64,000 nt of DNA from Saxidomus purpurata. Its lineage: Eukaryota > Mollusca > Bivalvia > Venerida > Veneridae. How positions within the stretch are numbered: position 1 is the stretch's first letter; the number at the start of each line of letters is the position of its first letter. The position numbers were made by a program, and so were the translations under genes. The stretch is from NCBI GenBank assembly GCA_022818135.1, contig JAFMSR010000019.1:31969863-32033862 (forward strand). The letters are read 5' to 3'. The notes beneath the pieces are model-generated. The model was not told the DNA's origin. It ran no database searches and saw nothing but the letters and a program-made list of their open reading frames with translations. Below are positions 49,598-61,284 of this stretch, piece by piece.

Positions 49598-50853
49598 AAA
49601 ACAAGAGGGCCATGATGACCCTATTCGCTCACCCGGAATGGGCTATTTTAAATAGGGGTCATGATTTGAACATAATTTGGTAGAGGTCCACTAGACAATG
49701 CTAAGTAACATGTCAAATATCTATTATCTAGGCCTTGTCGGTCTTCAGTGAGGTTTTTTAAGTTTTTCCCTATATGAGCCTATGTGAAATCAAGTGACTT
49801 CCCCCTCCCAGGAAGGGGTTATTTTAACTAGGAGGTCATGATTTGAACAATCTTGGTAGAGGTCCACTAGACAATGCTACATGCTAAATATCTAAGCTCT
49901 AGGCCTTGTGGTTTCAGAGAAGAAGATTTTTAAAGTTTTTCCTATATGACCTATGTAAAACCCAGTGACCCCCCGGGCAGGGTCAATTTTGACCCAGGGC
50001 TCATAATTTGAACAATCTTGGTAGAGGTCCACTAGACAATGCCACATGCTAAATATTTAAGCTATATAGGCCTTGTGGTTTCAGAGAAGAAGATTTTTAA
50101 AGTTTTTCCTATATAAGCCTATGAAAAACCCAGTGACCCCCCATTTTGACCCGGGGCTCATTATTTGAACACTTTTGGTAGAGGTCCACTAGACAATGCC
50201 ACATGCTAAATATCTTAACTCTAGGCCTTGTGATTTCAGAGAAGAAGATTTTTAAAGTTTTTCCTATATAAGCCTATATAAAAACCAAGGGACCCGCCAG
50301 GCGGGGTCAATTTTGACCCAGGGCTCATTATTTGAACAATCTTGGTAGAGGTCCACTAGACAATGCCACATGCTAAATATCTAAGCTCTAGGCCTTGTGG
50401 GTTCTGAGGAGAAGATTTTTTCAAGTTTTTCCTATATTAGCTTTTGCAAAACCAAGTGACACCCCGGTGGGGTCAATTATGACCCGGGGCTCATAATTTG
50501 AACAATCTTGGTAGAGGTCAACAAGACAATGCCACATGCTAAATATCTAAGCTTTAGGCTTTGTGATTTCAGAGAAAAAGATTTTTAAAGTTTTTCCTAT
50601 TTGTTGACATAGCAACCAGAGTTCTGCATTGAATGGAATTCTTTGAACAACTGTGATAGAGCTTCATGCAAGGAACGCCCCTGCAAAGTTTCATCAACAT
50701 TGGCCCAGTGGTTTCAGAGGAGATGTTGTTTGAAGGAAATTGTGGACAGACAGAGGACGTACGACGTATAACATACGATGAACGATGGACCCCGGATGGA
50801 GAGTGATCCTAATAGCTCACTCTGGCACTTTGTGCCAGGTGAGCTAACAAGAG
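49598..50853. mobile_element. Tandem-unit element, ACAAGAGGGCC..CTCACC family
   Basis: It starts AACAAGAGGGCCATGATGAC then CCTATTCGCTCACCC, and ends GTGCCAGGTGAGCTAACAAG. Inside are six to seven units of about 170-180 bp sharing TTGAACAATCTTGGTAGAGG, TCCACTAGACAATGCCACAT, GCTAAATATCTAAGCTCTAG, CCTTGTGGTTTCAGAGAAGA and GACCCCCCGGGC-type sequence. The last part has the GACAGACAGAGGACGTACGA stretch. No open frame. Fragments of the family are at 14839 and 52637. Confidence 0.75.
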
Positions 50854-51932
50854 TAGTCCGATCATATTTTTATCACTGGGACAGCAATAACTTCTGATTG
50901 CTGTTGCCCTTTATTAACAAGCGTATGACGTGTAATCACCCATAGCAGCATCTTTTTAGTGTAAAAAACGTTACTTTGGATTTAAACAGCAAAACCAGAA
51001 ACAAAACCTCTGAAAAACACTGGAAGTTAACACAGAATACATATTATCAATATCTATCAACAAGTACGTAAAGCAAGACTGTTGTTAAGCTCCAAATGAG
51101 GCAACACCAAAAATCATTCCTTAATAGTTACATGAATCACCAGCCCTACAAGGTTTATGCCTTAACTCGTGTCAAATAGCAAAGACCGAAATTCCACAAA
51201 CATACTACTACTTTGGTAAATCAAACTTTTTCGATGTAGAGGAATATGCCTTACATTTTCGGTGTTTCAACAGCGTCTGACTAAAAATATTTTTCCAAAA
51301 ACAAAATGAATTATTTAAGCTGCTACTAATCTGAAGTTATTTATAGTATAATTTGACTGTGATACCTAATGTTTCATTAAATCGTTGATACAATCTGACA
51401 TATTGTAAAATTGTTCGTACAATTTTTTATACAAAATTAAACTTCAGTAAATACTCAGTTGAATAATCGATTAGAATATAACACTTCTTATCATAGCTAG
51501 TGTAAAGTTTACATCTTTAAATTAATAACCAATCTTGCAGTCTTGAAAGTTTATGTCTATATCAACAATATCCAGTGTTATTTCCTTTAAATTTGAGCTT
51601 TCACATTCAATAATTCAACAACAAACAAAACAAAGCCCACACTTTGTGTTGGTTACTCTGGACTTTTGTTCCATAAGAACACACTGAAATATTTTCCGTA
51701 TCTACTTGTTTAGTTTTAAGAATAAACCTGAGCAGTTATGGTCTGGACACGTCTTCCCTCGAGACCCAATATGATTCAAATATTCTATAACTGGTCCCCT
51801 TAAACAACCATTTACACTAGTCACCACCAGTAACACCAGTCACATTTCCATTGTTTCTCTTTAAACTATCTGAGATAATCTCTTTATGCACTGATTACCG
51901 TAACTGTCTACACGATCACTGTGCTCCACATG
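50854..51932 (-). promoter_or_regulatory. Probable 3' UTR / downstream region of the TIR-SAM gene
   Basis: AT-rich, no frame. One AATAAA on the minus strand at 50915-50910 could serve as polyadenylation signal, giving a 3' UTR of about 1 kb that stops just before the repeat element. The assignment is tentative. Confidence 0.35.
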
Positions 51933-54900
51933 CTAATGCAGCTCTTCAAGTGCTCGCGTAAATTTGAGTATTTCAATCAATGACATATTGAGTCTTTTCT
52001 CTAAGCACTGATAGAAGAATTCTGGGGCCTGAAAATATCAAATAAAATATAATCTGGGTTCTGAAAAAAAATCTTGATTTTGTACATATTAACACTGAAA
52101 TAAACGTAGCTATAAAATATACAGTTTCCCAATTTTAAATGGCAACATTAGGTTGATTAAAAGAAGACAGATTTATCATTATTCTGAAGACCTGTGTAAG
52201 AATTCCAGCTATGATTAGATACTTAAAATTGGGCGAAACTTACCTCCACCCGCATTTGTTTAAGCTGCATAAGAAGTCGCCCATCAAATTCAAGGAAGGC
52301 AGGAATACATCTGAAAAACGTAAGTCATTGAAAATAGAAAGAACGGTCCTTGAAAAGGAATCCTGAGGTAAATATATTTCTAACACTAAGTCTTCAAGTT
52401 GATCTTGCATTATATGATTTAAATAACGTAAGTCATTGAAAAGGGGGGGGGGGGGGGGGGGGGGGAAAAAAGAACGGGCTTGAAAAGATGCTTTAGCGTA
52501 AAATGATAATTTAATACATACGGAAGTGAAACTATGATGATTATAATACAACTTTGGACTCTAAATCGACATCGACTTTGTTAGAAGAGTTTTAAGTTTG
52601 GTAAAATCAAAACTTCTGCAAATGCAAAAGCTGCTGTAAAACAGAGGGCCAGTATGGCCATGTATAGCTCACCTGGTAACCAGTGGCTATTATACAAGGT
52701 CAACAACAACCCGGGGGTCATGATTTGAGCAGTCTCGGTAGAGCTCCACAAGGCAATACTGTCATATGTATAAGCATGGACCTATACACACAGGTCCTTG
52801 GTATAAGCTCTAGACCTTGTGGTTAGTCAGAGAAGATTTTTTTCCTTAAGTTTTCCCTAAATAAGCCTATGTAAATCAAATGACTCCATAGGCAGTGTCA
52901 ATTTTGACCAAGCTGTCATGATTTGAATAGTGTCAGTACATATCTACTAGGCGATACTACAGGCAAAATATATAAGTTCTAGGCCTTCTGGTTTCACAGA
53001 AGATTTAAAAAAATTCTTATAGAAACCTAGGGGGAAAAATCAAGTGACCCACATAAGGGGTCAATTGTGACTTAAGGGGTCATAATTTGAATAATCTTGG
53101 AATTCATTGGAACAACATAGGTAAGGATTCATCCAAGGAACATCCTTGCCAATTTTCATCAACATTGTCCCACATGTCGTTTCAAGGAGAAATGGTGAAC
53201 AGACAGATGGACGACATAAGACGGTTGATGAGTGATTATAATCCTGACATTTTGTGGCAGATTAGCTATAAAAACGAAGCTGAATGATATTTCTTTGACA
53301 TAGTACATGGATTTTTTTTTTCTGATTTAGTGCTGCAAATTCAGCTTAAAGGTCCAATACTAAGGAAAGTGAAAATTCTAATATACTTTAAAAAACACAG
53401 AAATGAGTTATTTTTAATAAAAAATGAAAGTTGGTATGTAGAAATTCTAAATAAATCACAGTACATGTACAATTATTTTTATATGCATTAACGGTATGAA
53501 GAAAGTTAAAAAGACCTGGGTAGTCATTTTGTCGATACACTGAGATTTCAACATAATACACATACTTTTCTTCGTGTTCCAAACACTTTCTGTAAATTTT
53601 AACCTGCCAATCTTCATTATTTAGTGTCTTGCATAAGGTAATGTACTTGCCATTGAAATAACTGTCACTTAATTTTCGCGTAGTAGTGGACCTTTAACTA
53701 ATACATGTACTCTATAGTAACTAAACAAATTGAAGATGCTAAAAGATGCAATACATACTCTGTAAGTTTGACATTGCGTAGCCATTTCACTAACTCCTCC
53801 TGTCCCATGGTCAGTAAGATAGAATTAGAAGGCACTGGGGTCCCTACAGTTATAAAATAACAATATTTTTTTTTTTTTTTTTTAGAATATTTTCGATGAC
53901 AGCTTCAAAAATTTGACATTAAAGCAATGAGTACTTCTTTTACTCATGTTGATCTATGCAACTGTTTATTTCAATTTTTCCAAACTAATAGAATATAGGT
54001 CCAGCACTATACTGTTAATTTTTGCTGTCAAACTAAAGCTGTTCACTCTCAGCTTTTGGTGGAAAAAAACAAGGTTTTCAAATGGTCCGAAATTAACATA
54101 TTTTAGAACAAATGAGCATATAAAAAGGTTTTTTAAGTATTAATTCCAGTAAAGTAGTTCTGTATTTTTGAAATTACATGCTACCAAATTGTAAAGCTTT
54201 ATAAATGGTTCTGAAATTCCTTAATTAATATGTAGTGTAACAGTGCCACCAAAGCTCACCAACATATTCAACAAAATTAATGCTCTCAAATTTACTTAAA
54301 TGTTGTTGATTCTAGCCATTACTTTTACATCTTAATATATTTTAGTAAATCCTTTTGGAGAAGATAATTTTTTTCACCAGAAATACTATGAACAAGCAGC
54401 TTTTAAAAAACGTTGATAAGGGGAGACAAATCTTACCAGGACTGGCGTATGAGGTAAGAGAATGCGAATTTACCATGGCACCATCCCCGGTATCTGAAAT
54501 AAAGTTTAATTTCAAATGAAACAATGAGAAACTGTTTGCTTAGTAAGCGTTCAAGATTATTAATTGTACTTCATACTCGCCCTATTTACCTTTAGTTGTG
54601 ATCAACCTGAACTTAAATACAAGCATGGCTACATAAACAGAGGGAAATATCTGACACAACAACTTATGCTTTAAATACTGTTGCTGATAGTAGTGAGTTA
54701 ATTCATCTGATACAAATTGAATTCAAGTTTATAGCCTGCCGCTTTTCTCTTTCAATTTTAAACTACTGCTTGGCGTTTTATTTCAGGGGGAACGAAAATA
54801 ACACATTTTCTGTATCTGCTGGGTTATTATTAAACAAACCTGGACCAAATTTTCACCATTCATACCCAATCTCTTCCTCTACAAGACTATGTTTACATTT

Positions 54901-57900
54901 TTGCTTTGTGACAACTTCCATTTTACATAATAGTAGACGATACATTTCCGGACAATTTGGAAAAGGCGTTTGTCAAATTTAGGCAGTATTTTGGAGCGAG
55001 AATATTATTTTGTTTTGATTTTGATTAAATGCTTGCTTATTTTTGTTCTTTTCTTACAATTTTATACAGTTTATAAGACAGGAAAATAGAAACCTCTAAT
55101 CAATATCAACAATCAATATCAAAGGCAGGTACTGTAGGTATAAACTGCAAAATGGAAATTTAACGGCAAAATAGGCAAACGAAGAGGTTTGTTTTAGTTG
55201 CTTCCCTCTGTTTGGGAAAATTGGACTTTTAACGTCTAGCGTCTTCAATCCTTTATAAAGCTGATTATAATTCCAAAACATTTTCGGTGCACAAATTGTT
55301 AACGTTGCATTTATTGTGGAAATTGGTATTAGTTTTATGGGGTTTAATACGTTCTTAAATTGAATTATATGTCCGTCTGCTATCAAGAACAGCAACATTA
55401 ACAATTGAAAGAGCACGTCCAGACCCTCTTCAAAATGCTGCATCATGCACAAGAACAGTTATATTGTTTTCCCCAAAGCATGTTAACAGAAAAGAAAAGT
55501 TATACGAGTTAGTTTTGATGATTTGTGTTGCCAGATACTCACATGAAACAAAAGAATGTTCTTAAGCTGCCAAAAAAAGAAGCATCCTGACGATTGCTTA
55601 TGCTGGATCAAAGCAAAACGTAAAAATATAGCTTACAATGGGGGTGTCAGGAAATAGAACCTGTCCGGAATTACGTCGCCAAGCAGTACATGTACATTAT
55701 AATTGATGTACAACTTCTTAGTGTAAAACATAAATTTATAGATGCAACTGCATAGGTTAAACTCCATGATATTATTATGAATCTTTCTAATGACTTATTT
55801 ATTTACCATTACTGCCAACTGGTGTTGTATTAGGGGTCACCTGTCCACGTCCCCTTAACTCCTTCAAAAGCCCTGTAAATGATTTATCAAATGGATATTT
55901 CCCACTGAAGTCGAAGTATAGCTTCGCTCCTAAAATAAAGCCCAACCATCCATCCGGTCGATACTTCTTCTGTAACATCAATGGAATGTAATCTTTCTTC
56001 AGTTGGAATGTGTACTCTGCCTCTGAATAACAAAAAGAAAATATCATCCATTGAAACAGGGGTGTTGGTAAATATAAATCACAAAATCAAATACTTTTAC
56101 AAACATTAATTGTTTGATTAGGCTAAACCCAAAAATTTGTTTGTTTAGGATAACATCCCAAAAATTACTAGGTAGGGTAGGTAGGGTTTTTTTTTTTTTT
56201 TTTTTTTTTCAAATATACTTTATGACAAAGAGATCATTTCTTGCAAAAAGTGCTATTTCTCGCAATTGTCATAGTTCATATATTGATGTTTGTTATGAAG
56301 CTTTATTCTGTCAAAAAAAACAACACCAAAAAAAACCATTTTTTTTAAAAAACTTTTTTTTCAAATCTTATCCCCCAAAATGACTAGCGTCGGCAACTTT
56401 TAGAAGGTAGGGTCGGGTTACCCAAAACATACACTTTTTTCTTTAGGCCTTATGAGAAAAATTAACTGGCAGAATCCTCCATAATAGCAGATTACCACAC
56501 CCTGCACAAGCACTATACAACTGTAAATTAGTCGGCGTTCTAATCTTTGATTAAAACTGTTCCATCTCTCTTGAACTTTCCATCAAAAATTTCAAAATTC
56601 TTCCCCAATAATATTTTTACAGTCCTCTCCAGAGAGTATTCAAGTTGAGATGAAATGTTGATGTCATATGCTTTATGAAAACTAATTTGTTCAGTAAGTT
56701 TTTCGAGAGACTACAGTAACTTTGATAAGTAAACAATGACAACAGATTCTGCTTTATTTTTTACAAACAATCAATAAAATGTGACTCAAGTATCTTTTCT
56801 TTTACTTAGATTATGTATGTTTTTTTACATAACTGGCCATATAATCTTGCATTTAAATTCAAGGCCGAAAGTGTGACCTTGACCTTCAAGGCAGCTCCCC
56901 AAGCAAACCTACAGTCTTTCATCAGTTTGGGACTAATAAAATACCTATTCAACCATTTGGATTCTGAATGTGTGAATGTGTGCATGCAGATTTAGCACTA
57001 CTGTGTAACTATGTACGTTAGTTAGCTATTTTACCCTCTGGATTCTGAGTGCATTTTGTACTAGCAAATTACCATTAAACTATTAATCAAATACTTATTC
57101 TACCATTTGGATTCTGAATGCCTTTTGTGAAAGCTACTAGGCATTACAAAATGAGAGAGTTATTAGTCCTGTATACTGTCTGTATTTTGTGCATGCAATT
57201 TCGCATCAAAATGTGAAGCTAATGAATATTCTACTATTTAGATTACGCATGTTTTTTGTGTAAGTAAATTAACATAAGTGTGAACTAATGAATATTCTAC
57301 TATAGATTATGCATGTTTTTTGTAAGTAGGAAAGTAAATTAACATAATGTAACTAATGAAATTGTGTATTTGTGCAGTGTTTTGTGCAAGAAAATATTAA
57401 GCATTAAAGTGTTAACTAACAAAATAATTAATGTTCTACCATCGGGATTTTGCATGTATTTTATGGAAGAATATGTGATGCTAATTAATGGTTACCATTT
57501 GGATTCTACGTGCATTGTTACATACTAACATTGTTAGAGATCTACCTGTTCTACAATTCGGATTCTGTTTGTATTTTTCAGACATACAAATGAGCACAAC
57601 AGCTGAGTTTTCAATAGCATTTGCCATTCCCTCCAGAGAAGCTCCAGCCCCTTTCTCTATGTCAATCCATATAGCATAACCTTCAGCCTGTAAAACAAGG
57701 AAATGAGTATTTACTTTGACCACAAAGCAGGAGAAACAATACACTGGTTGTTATTTAACAAGCACAATACAAAAGAAGTCCTGAATCTTACTTTCTTATC
57801 CTTTTGTTGTTGAAAAAATTAAATGCCCTATTACAAATATATTTCCGTCATTTTTACATTCAGGCAGTTTACCTAACCATCATTCCTCTGGAGACCCACT

Positions 57901-59248
57901 ATAAGATCCCTACCCTGTCATGTATGCTGAAAAATGTACTCACCCGTAATCTGTCCCTGATCTGTAATATTGTATAGGTACTCACCTGGTATCTGTCCCT
58001 GATCTGTAATACTGTATAGGTACTCACCCGTAATCTGTCCCTGATCTGTAATATTGTATAGGTACTCACCCGTAATCTGTCCTTGATCTGTAATATTGTA
58101 TAGGTACTCACCCGTAATCTGTCCCTGATCTGTAATACTGTCTAGGTACTCACCCATAATCTGTCCCTGATCTGTAATACTGTCTAGGTACTCACCCATA
58201 ATCTGTCCCTGATCTGTAATACTGTCTAGGTACTCACCCATAATCTGTCCCTGAACTGTAATACTGTCTAGGTACTCACCCATAATCTGTCCCTGATCTG
58301 TAATACTGTCTAGGTACTCACCCATAATCTGTCCCTGATCTGTAATACTGTACAGGTACTCACCTGGTATCTGTCCCTGATCTGTAATACTGTCTAGGTA
58401 CTCACCCGTAATCTGTCCCTGATCTGTAATATTGTATAGGTACTCACCCATAATCTGTCCCTGATCTGTAATACTGTATAGGTAATCACCCATAATCTGT
58501 CCTTGATCTGTAATACTGTATAGGTACTCACCAATCGTCCTATCGTAATACTGTATAGGTAATCACCCGTAATCTGTCCTTGATCTGTAATACTGTATTA
58601 GGTACTCACCCGTAATCTGTCCCTGATCTGTAATATTGTATAGGTACTCACCCATAATCTGTCCCTGATCTGTAATATTGTATAGGTAATCACCCGTAAT
58701 CTGTCCTTGATCTGTAATACTGTATAGGTACTCACCCGTAATCTGTCCCTGATCTGTAATACTGTATAGGTAATCACCCGTAATCTGTCCTTGATCTGTA
58801 ATACTGTATAGGTACTCACCCATAATCTGTCCCTGATCTGTAATACTGTATAGGTAATCACCCGTAATCTGTCCTTGATCTGTAATACTGTATAGGTACT
58901 CACCCGTAATCTGCCCCTGATCTGTAATATTGTATAGGTACTCACCCATAATCTGTCCCTGATCTGTAATTCTGTATAGGTACTCACCCGTAATCTGTCC
59001 TTGATCTGTAATACTGTATAGGTACTCACCCGTAATCTGTCCCTGATCTGTAATACTGTATAGGTAATCACCCGTAATCTGTCCTTGATCTGTAATACTG
59101 TATTAGGTACTCACCCATAATCTGTCCCTGAACTTTAATACTGTACAGGTACTCACCCGTAATCTGTCCCTGATCTGTAATACTGTATCTTTGTCTGACC
59201 ATGAGTAACTGAGGAATACATGTGATTTTGTTGGAGTTCCTTTTGGCT
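51933..59248 (-). CDS. TIR domain plus SAM-like domain protein, 3' part of gene (5' exons outside window)
   Basis: Seven GT-AG exons join in phase on the minus strand: 59248-59157, 57687-57546, 56022-55807, 54493-54437, 53843-53759, 52310-52244 and 52028-51933 (TAG stop). Exons 1-3 encode a TIR domain: HVFLSYSWSDKD (box 1), EGYAIWIDIEKGAGASLEGM (BB-loop side), VVLICMSEKYKQNPNCR, then EAEYTFQLKKDYIPLMLQKK and DGWLGFILGAKLYFDFSGKY. The Glu of NCRTEAEY aligns with the catalytic Glu of NAD-cleaving TIR domains such as SARM1, and its codon is split G|AG by intron 2. Exons 4 and 5 begin with a Ser/Gly/Pro linker. Exons 5-7 form a SAM-like helical domain (EELVKWLRNVKLTE, FLEFDGRLLMQLKQMRVE, FFYQCLEKRLNMSLIEIL). 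The order TIR then SAM is the reverse of SARM1. Exon 1 starts in mid-codon, so more exons lie upstream, possibly encoding other repeats. Likely cytosolic and immune or stress related, by family. Confidence 0.85.
52318..52485. repeat. Direct duplication with a poly-G run, in a TIR-SAM intron
   Basis: AACGTAAGTCATTGAAAA followed by AGAACGG..CTTGAAAAG occurs at 52318-52361 and again at 52427-52485. In the second copy a run of about 25 G separates the halves. This could be G-quadruplex forming; the run length is unreliable. Confidence 0.7.
52637..53245. repeat. Diverged copy of the ACAAGAGGGCC tandem-unit element, in a TIR-SAM intron
   Basis: It starts AAAACAGAGGGCCAGTATGG then CCATGTATAGCTCACCTGG. 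Units carry GGGTCATGATTTGAGCAGTC, TCGGTAGAGCTCCACAAGGC and TAGACCTTGTGGTTAGTCAG. It ends in an AACAGACAGATGGACGACAT stretch. Related to 49598-50853. Confidence 0.65.
56117..56455. mobile_element. MITE-like repeat with TAGGCCTAAA-type ends, in a TIR intron
   Basis: It begins GATTAGGCTAAACCCAAAAA and ends TTTTTTCTTTAGGCCTTATG. Inside are two GGTAGGGT clusters (56170 and 56406) flanking a poly-T run. The ends are loosely inverted. It resembles a common bivalve repeat, from memory. Confidence 0.5.
56940..57512 (-). repeat. Degenerate tandem array resembling the end of TIR exon 2
   Basis: On the minus strand, AGAATCCAAATGGTAGAATA-like blocks occur near 57505, 57450, 57313, 57248, 57115, 57050 and 56966, spaced 55-140 bp. 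The 3' end of the adjacent exon (CAGAATCCGAATTGTAGAAC then AG|GTAGAT, 57572-57541) is the same motif, so the exon end appears to be a member of the array. Between motifs, AACATTAATTA and TTAGTTAACA words also recur. Confidence 0.6.
57935..59156 (-). repeat. 42-bp minisatellite made of TIR exon end plus 5' splice site, about 29 copies
   Basis: Minus-strand unit: ACAGTATTACAGATCAGGGA then CAGATTACGGGTGAGTACCT and AT. The first 30 bp equal the last 30 bp of the TIR exon ending at 59157 (TVLQIRDRLR), and the next bases equal its donor (CGG|GTGAGT). Variants include TGG|GTGAGT, CAG|GTGAGT and CGG|GTGATT. Between about 58560 and 59100 the GTGATT and GTGAGT types largely alternate, an 84-bp higher-order period. 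At 58140-58390 a block of units shares the CTGTCTAGG variant. One unit near 58530 is broken, and single-base insertions occur near 58598 and 59104. Open frames across it are repeat artefacts. Confidence 0.93.
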
Positions 59249-59762
59249 CTACAAAAATGAAAAAAAAGTGATAATGTTTGTATGTTCAAAGGTTTCATTA
59301 ATCCAATCTGTTTTTGGTGACTACTTAATTGAGTGAAAATGATTTTTGTTTTTGGTCCAATCAGCTTGGTGAAAATTAACAACCATTTTCATTTTTTTAA
59401 AAAGGTAGCAACTATTAGTAAACAAGACATTAATTATTTTTATTCATTAAATCTAATTTGTGGTGAGGATTAAGACTCTCTTGACAGACTGTTCAAACCA
59501 GTGCACATTGATCCTTTTCTTGATATCTCTAAATACATGTAATTACATTATATACTTGCAATAAAAGATCTTTCAATCATTGATGAAACATAAAAAAATC
59601 TGTTTTTCAAAATTGAATGCTTTAATTCAAAACTTGTATATTTTCATGAATAATGGTTATCCATGTAAGGATGAAATAAAGGTATGTCTATATATATTGA
59701 TATAGGAATGCACTATAGGTGTGCCAGTGTATAATTTGTGGCTATTAAAATCATTTAGAAGC
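59249..59762 (-). other. Intron upstream of the first visible TIR exon
   Basis: No further exon is recognised. The acceptor TTTTTGTAG precedes 59248 on the minus strand. Confidence 0.5.
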
Positions 59763-60680
59763 CAAATGCAACAAATGCCATTACTCTGACTGCATTTTTT
59801 CATTGCTTATTAGAAGATATCACTCCATATGCCATTACACTGACTGCATGTTTTCATTGCTTATCAGAAGATATCACTCTAATGCCATTACACTGACTGC
59901 ATGTTTTCATTGCTTATCAGAAGATATCACTCTAATGTCATTACACTGACTGCATGTTTTCACTGCTTATCAGAAGATATCACTCTAATGCCATTACACT
60001 GACTGCATGTTTTCATTGCTTATCAGAAGATATCACTCTAATGCCATTACATTGACTGCATGTTTTCATTGCTTATCAGAAGATATCACTCTAATGCCAT
60101 TACACTGACTGCATGTTTTCATTGCTTATCAGAAGATATCACGCTAATGCCATTACAGCCTGTGTGCTTCAGAAGATATCACCAATGCCATTTCACTGTC
60201 TGCATGTTTTCATTGCTTATCAGAAGATACATGCATGCCATTACACTGACGCAGTTTTCATTGCTTATCTGAAGATATCACCTAAGCCATTACAATGACT
60301 GCATGTTTTCATTGCGTATCAGAAGATATCACTCTAATGTCATTACACTGACGCATGTTTTCTTGCTTATCAGAAGATATCACTCTAATGCCATTTCACT
60401 GACTGCATGTTTTCATTGCTTATCAGAAGATATCACGCTAATGCCATTACACTGACTGCATGTTTTCATTGCTTATCAGAAAATATCACTATAATGCCAT
60501 TACACTGACTGCATGTTTTCATTGCTTATCAGAAGATATCACTATAACGCCATTACACCAACTGCATGTTTTCATTGCTTATCAGAAGATATCACTCTAA
60601 TATCATTACACTGACTGCATGTTTTCATTGCTTATCAGACGATATCACTCTAATATCATTACTCTGACTGGATATTTTCA
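59763..60680. repeat. 53-bp minisatellite, about 17 copies
   Basis: The unit reads GAAGATATCACTCTAATGCC then ATTACACTGACTGCATGTTT and TCATTGCTTATCA. A few units have short deletions (about 60160-60360). It lies in the presumed upstream intron of the TIR-SAM gene. I see no exon-like part in the unit. Confidence 0.93.
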
Positions 60681-61284
60681 ATGTTTGAGCCTTCAACTCA
60701 AGTGCTTTTAGTGCTTTGATATTATTTGGTGCTAAAACATTCTATATAGCCTTCAAAACAATAAAATGATGCCAAAGAATGACACTTAAAACATAACTGA
60801 TTCTTTGAAAACATGTAAGAAATTAGATATACTGAGTTATGGCACTCATGGACAGAAATAAATGACATTATACCTAGTACCTGAAACATTCAGGGCTAAA
60901 TTTTCCTTTTTTGACTTTTAAGTTGTCCATGTTCAATTGGAATTATTAAAATCTATTAAACAAATACATTATTTTGGTAAGAACAGTTACTATGGTAAGA
61001 AGTACTCTGGTTATCAGACCAACTTACTGTACAATGTGTAATTTTTGCAATGATTAAATTTTCGCTATTTTCTTGAATCCTTCTGCTCACAAATCATGAA
61101 ATTTTGTATTGGGAAAATTACAAAATTTACAGTATTGAAATAATAATCTCTAATGATCCTGAGGTAGACTTCCTAGAAATATAACCACAAGAATATGTAA
61201 TTTTCTGTTTTAATGACATGTTACACTCAGTAAAATGGTTAACAAATATATATCAATCTGTGTTTTTAGTAGCGAACCATAAGT
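60681..61284. other. Presumed intron, nothing recognised
   Basis: AT-rich. A TTTACAGTA word near 61127 and TTACTGTACA near 61025 may be MITE ends, but the interior is not convincing. Confidence 0.35.

Noticed and set aside
57918..58949. Long minus-strand open frames with 14-residue GEYLYSITDQGQIT repeats, looking like a repetitive protein
   Set aside because: They arise because the minisatellite unit is 42 bp and lacks stops in this frame. The frame is offset from the TIR coding frame and starts and ends within the array.
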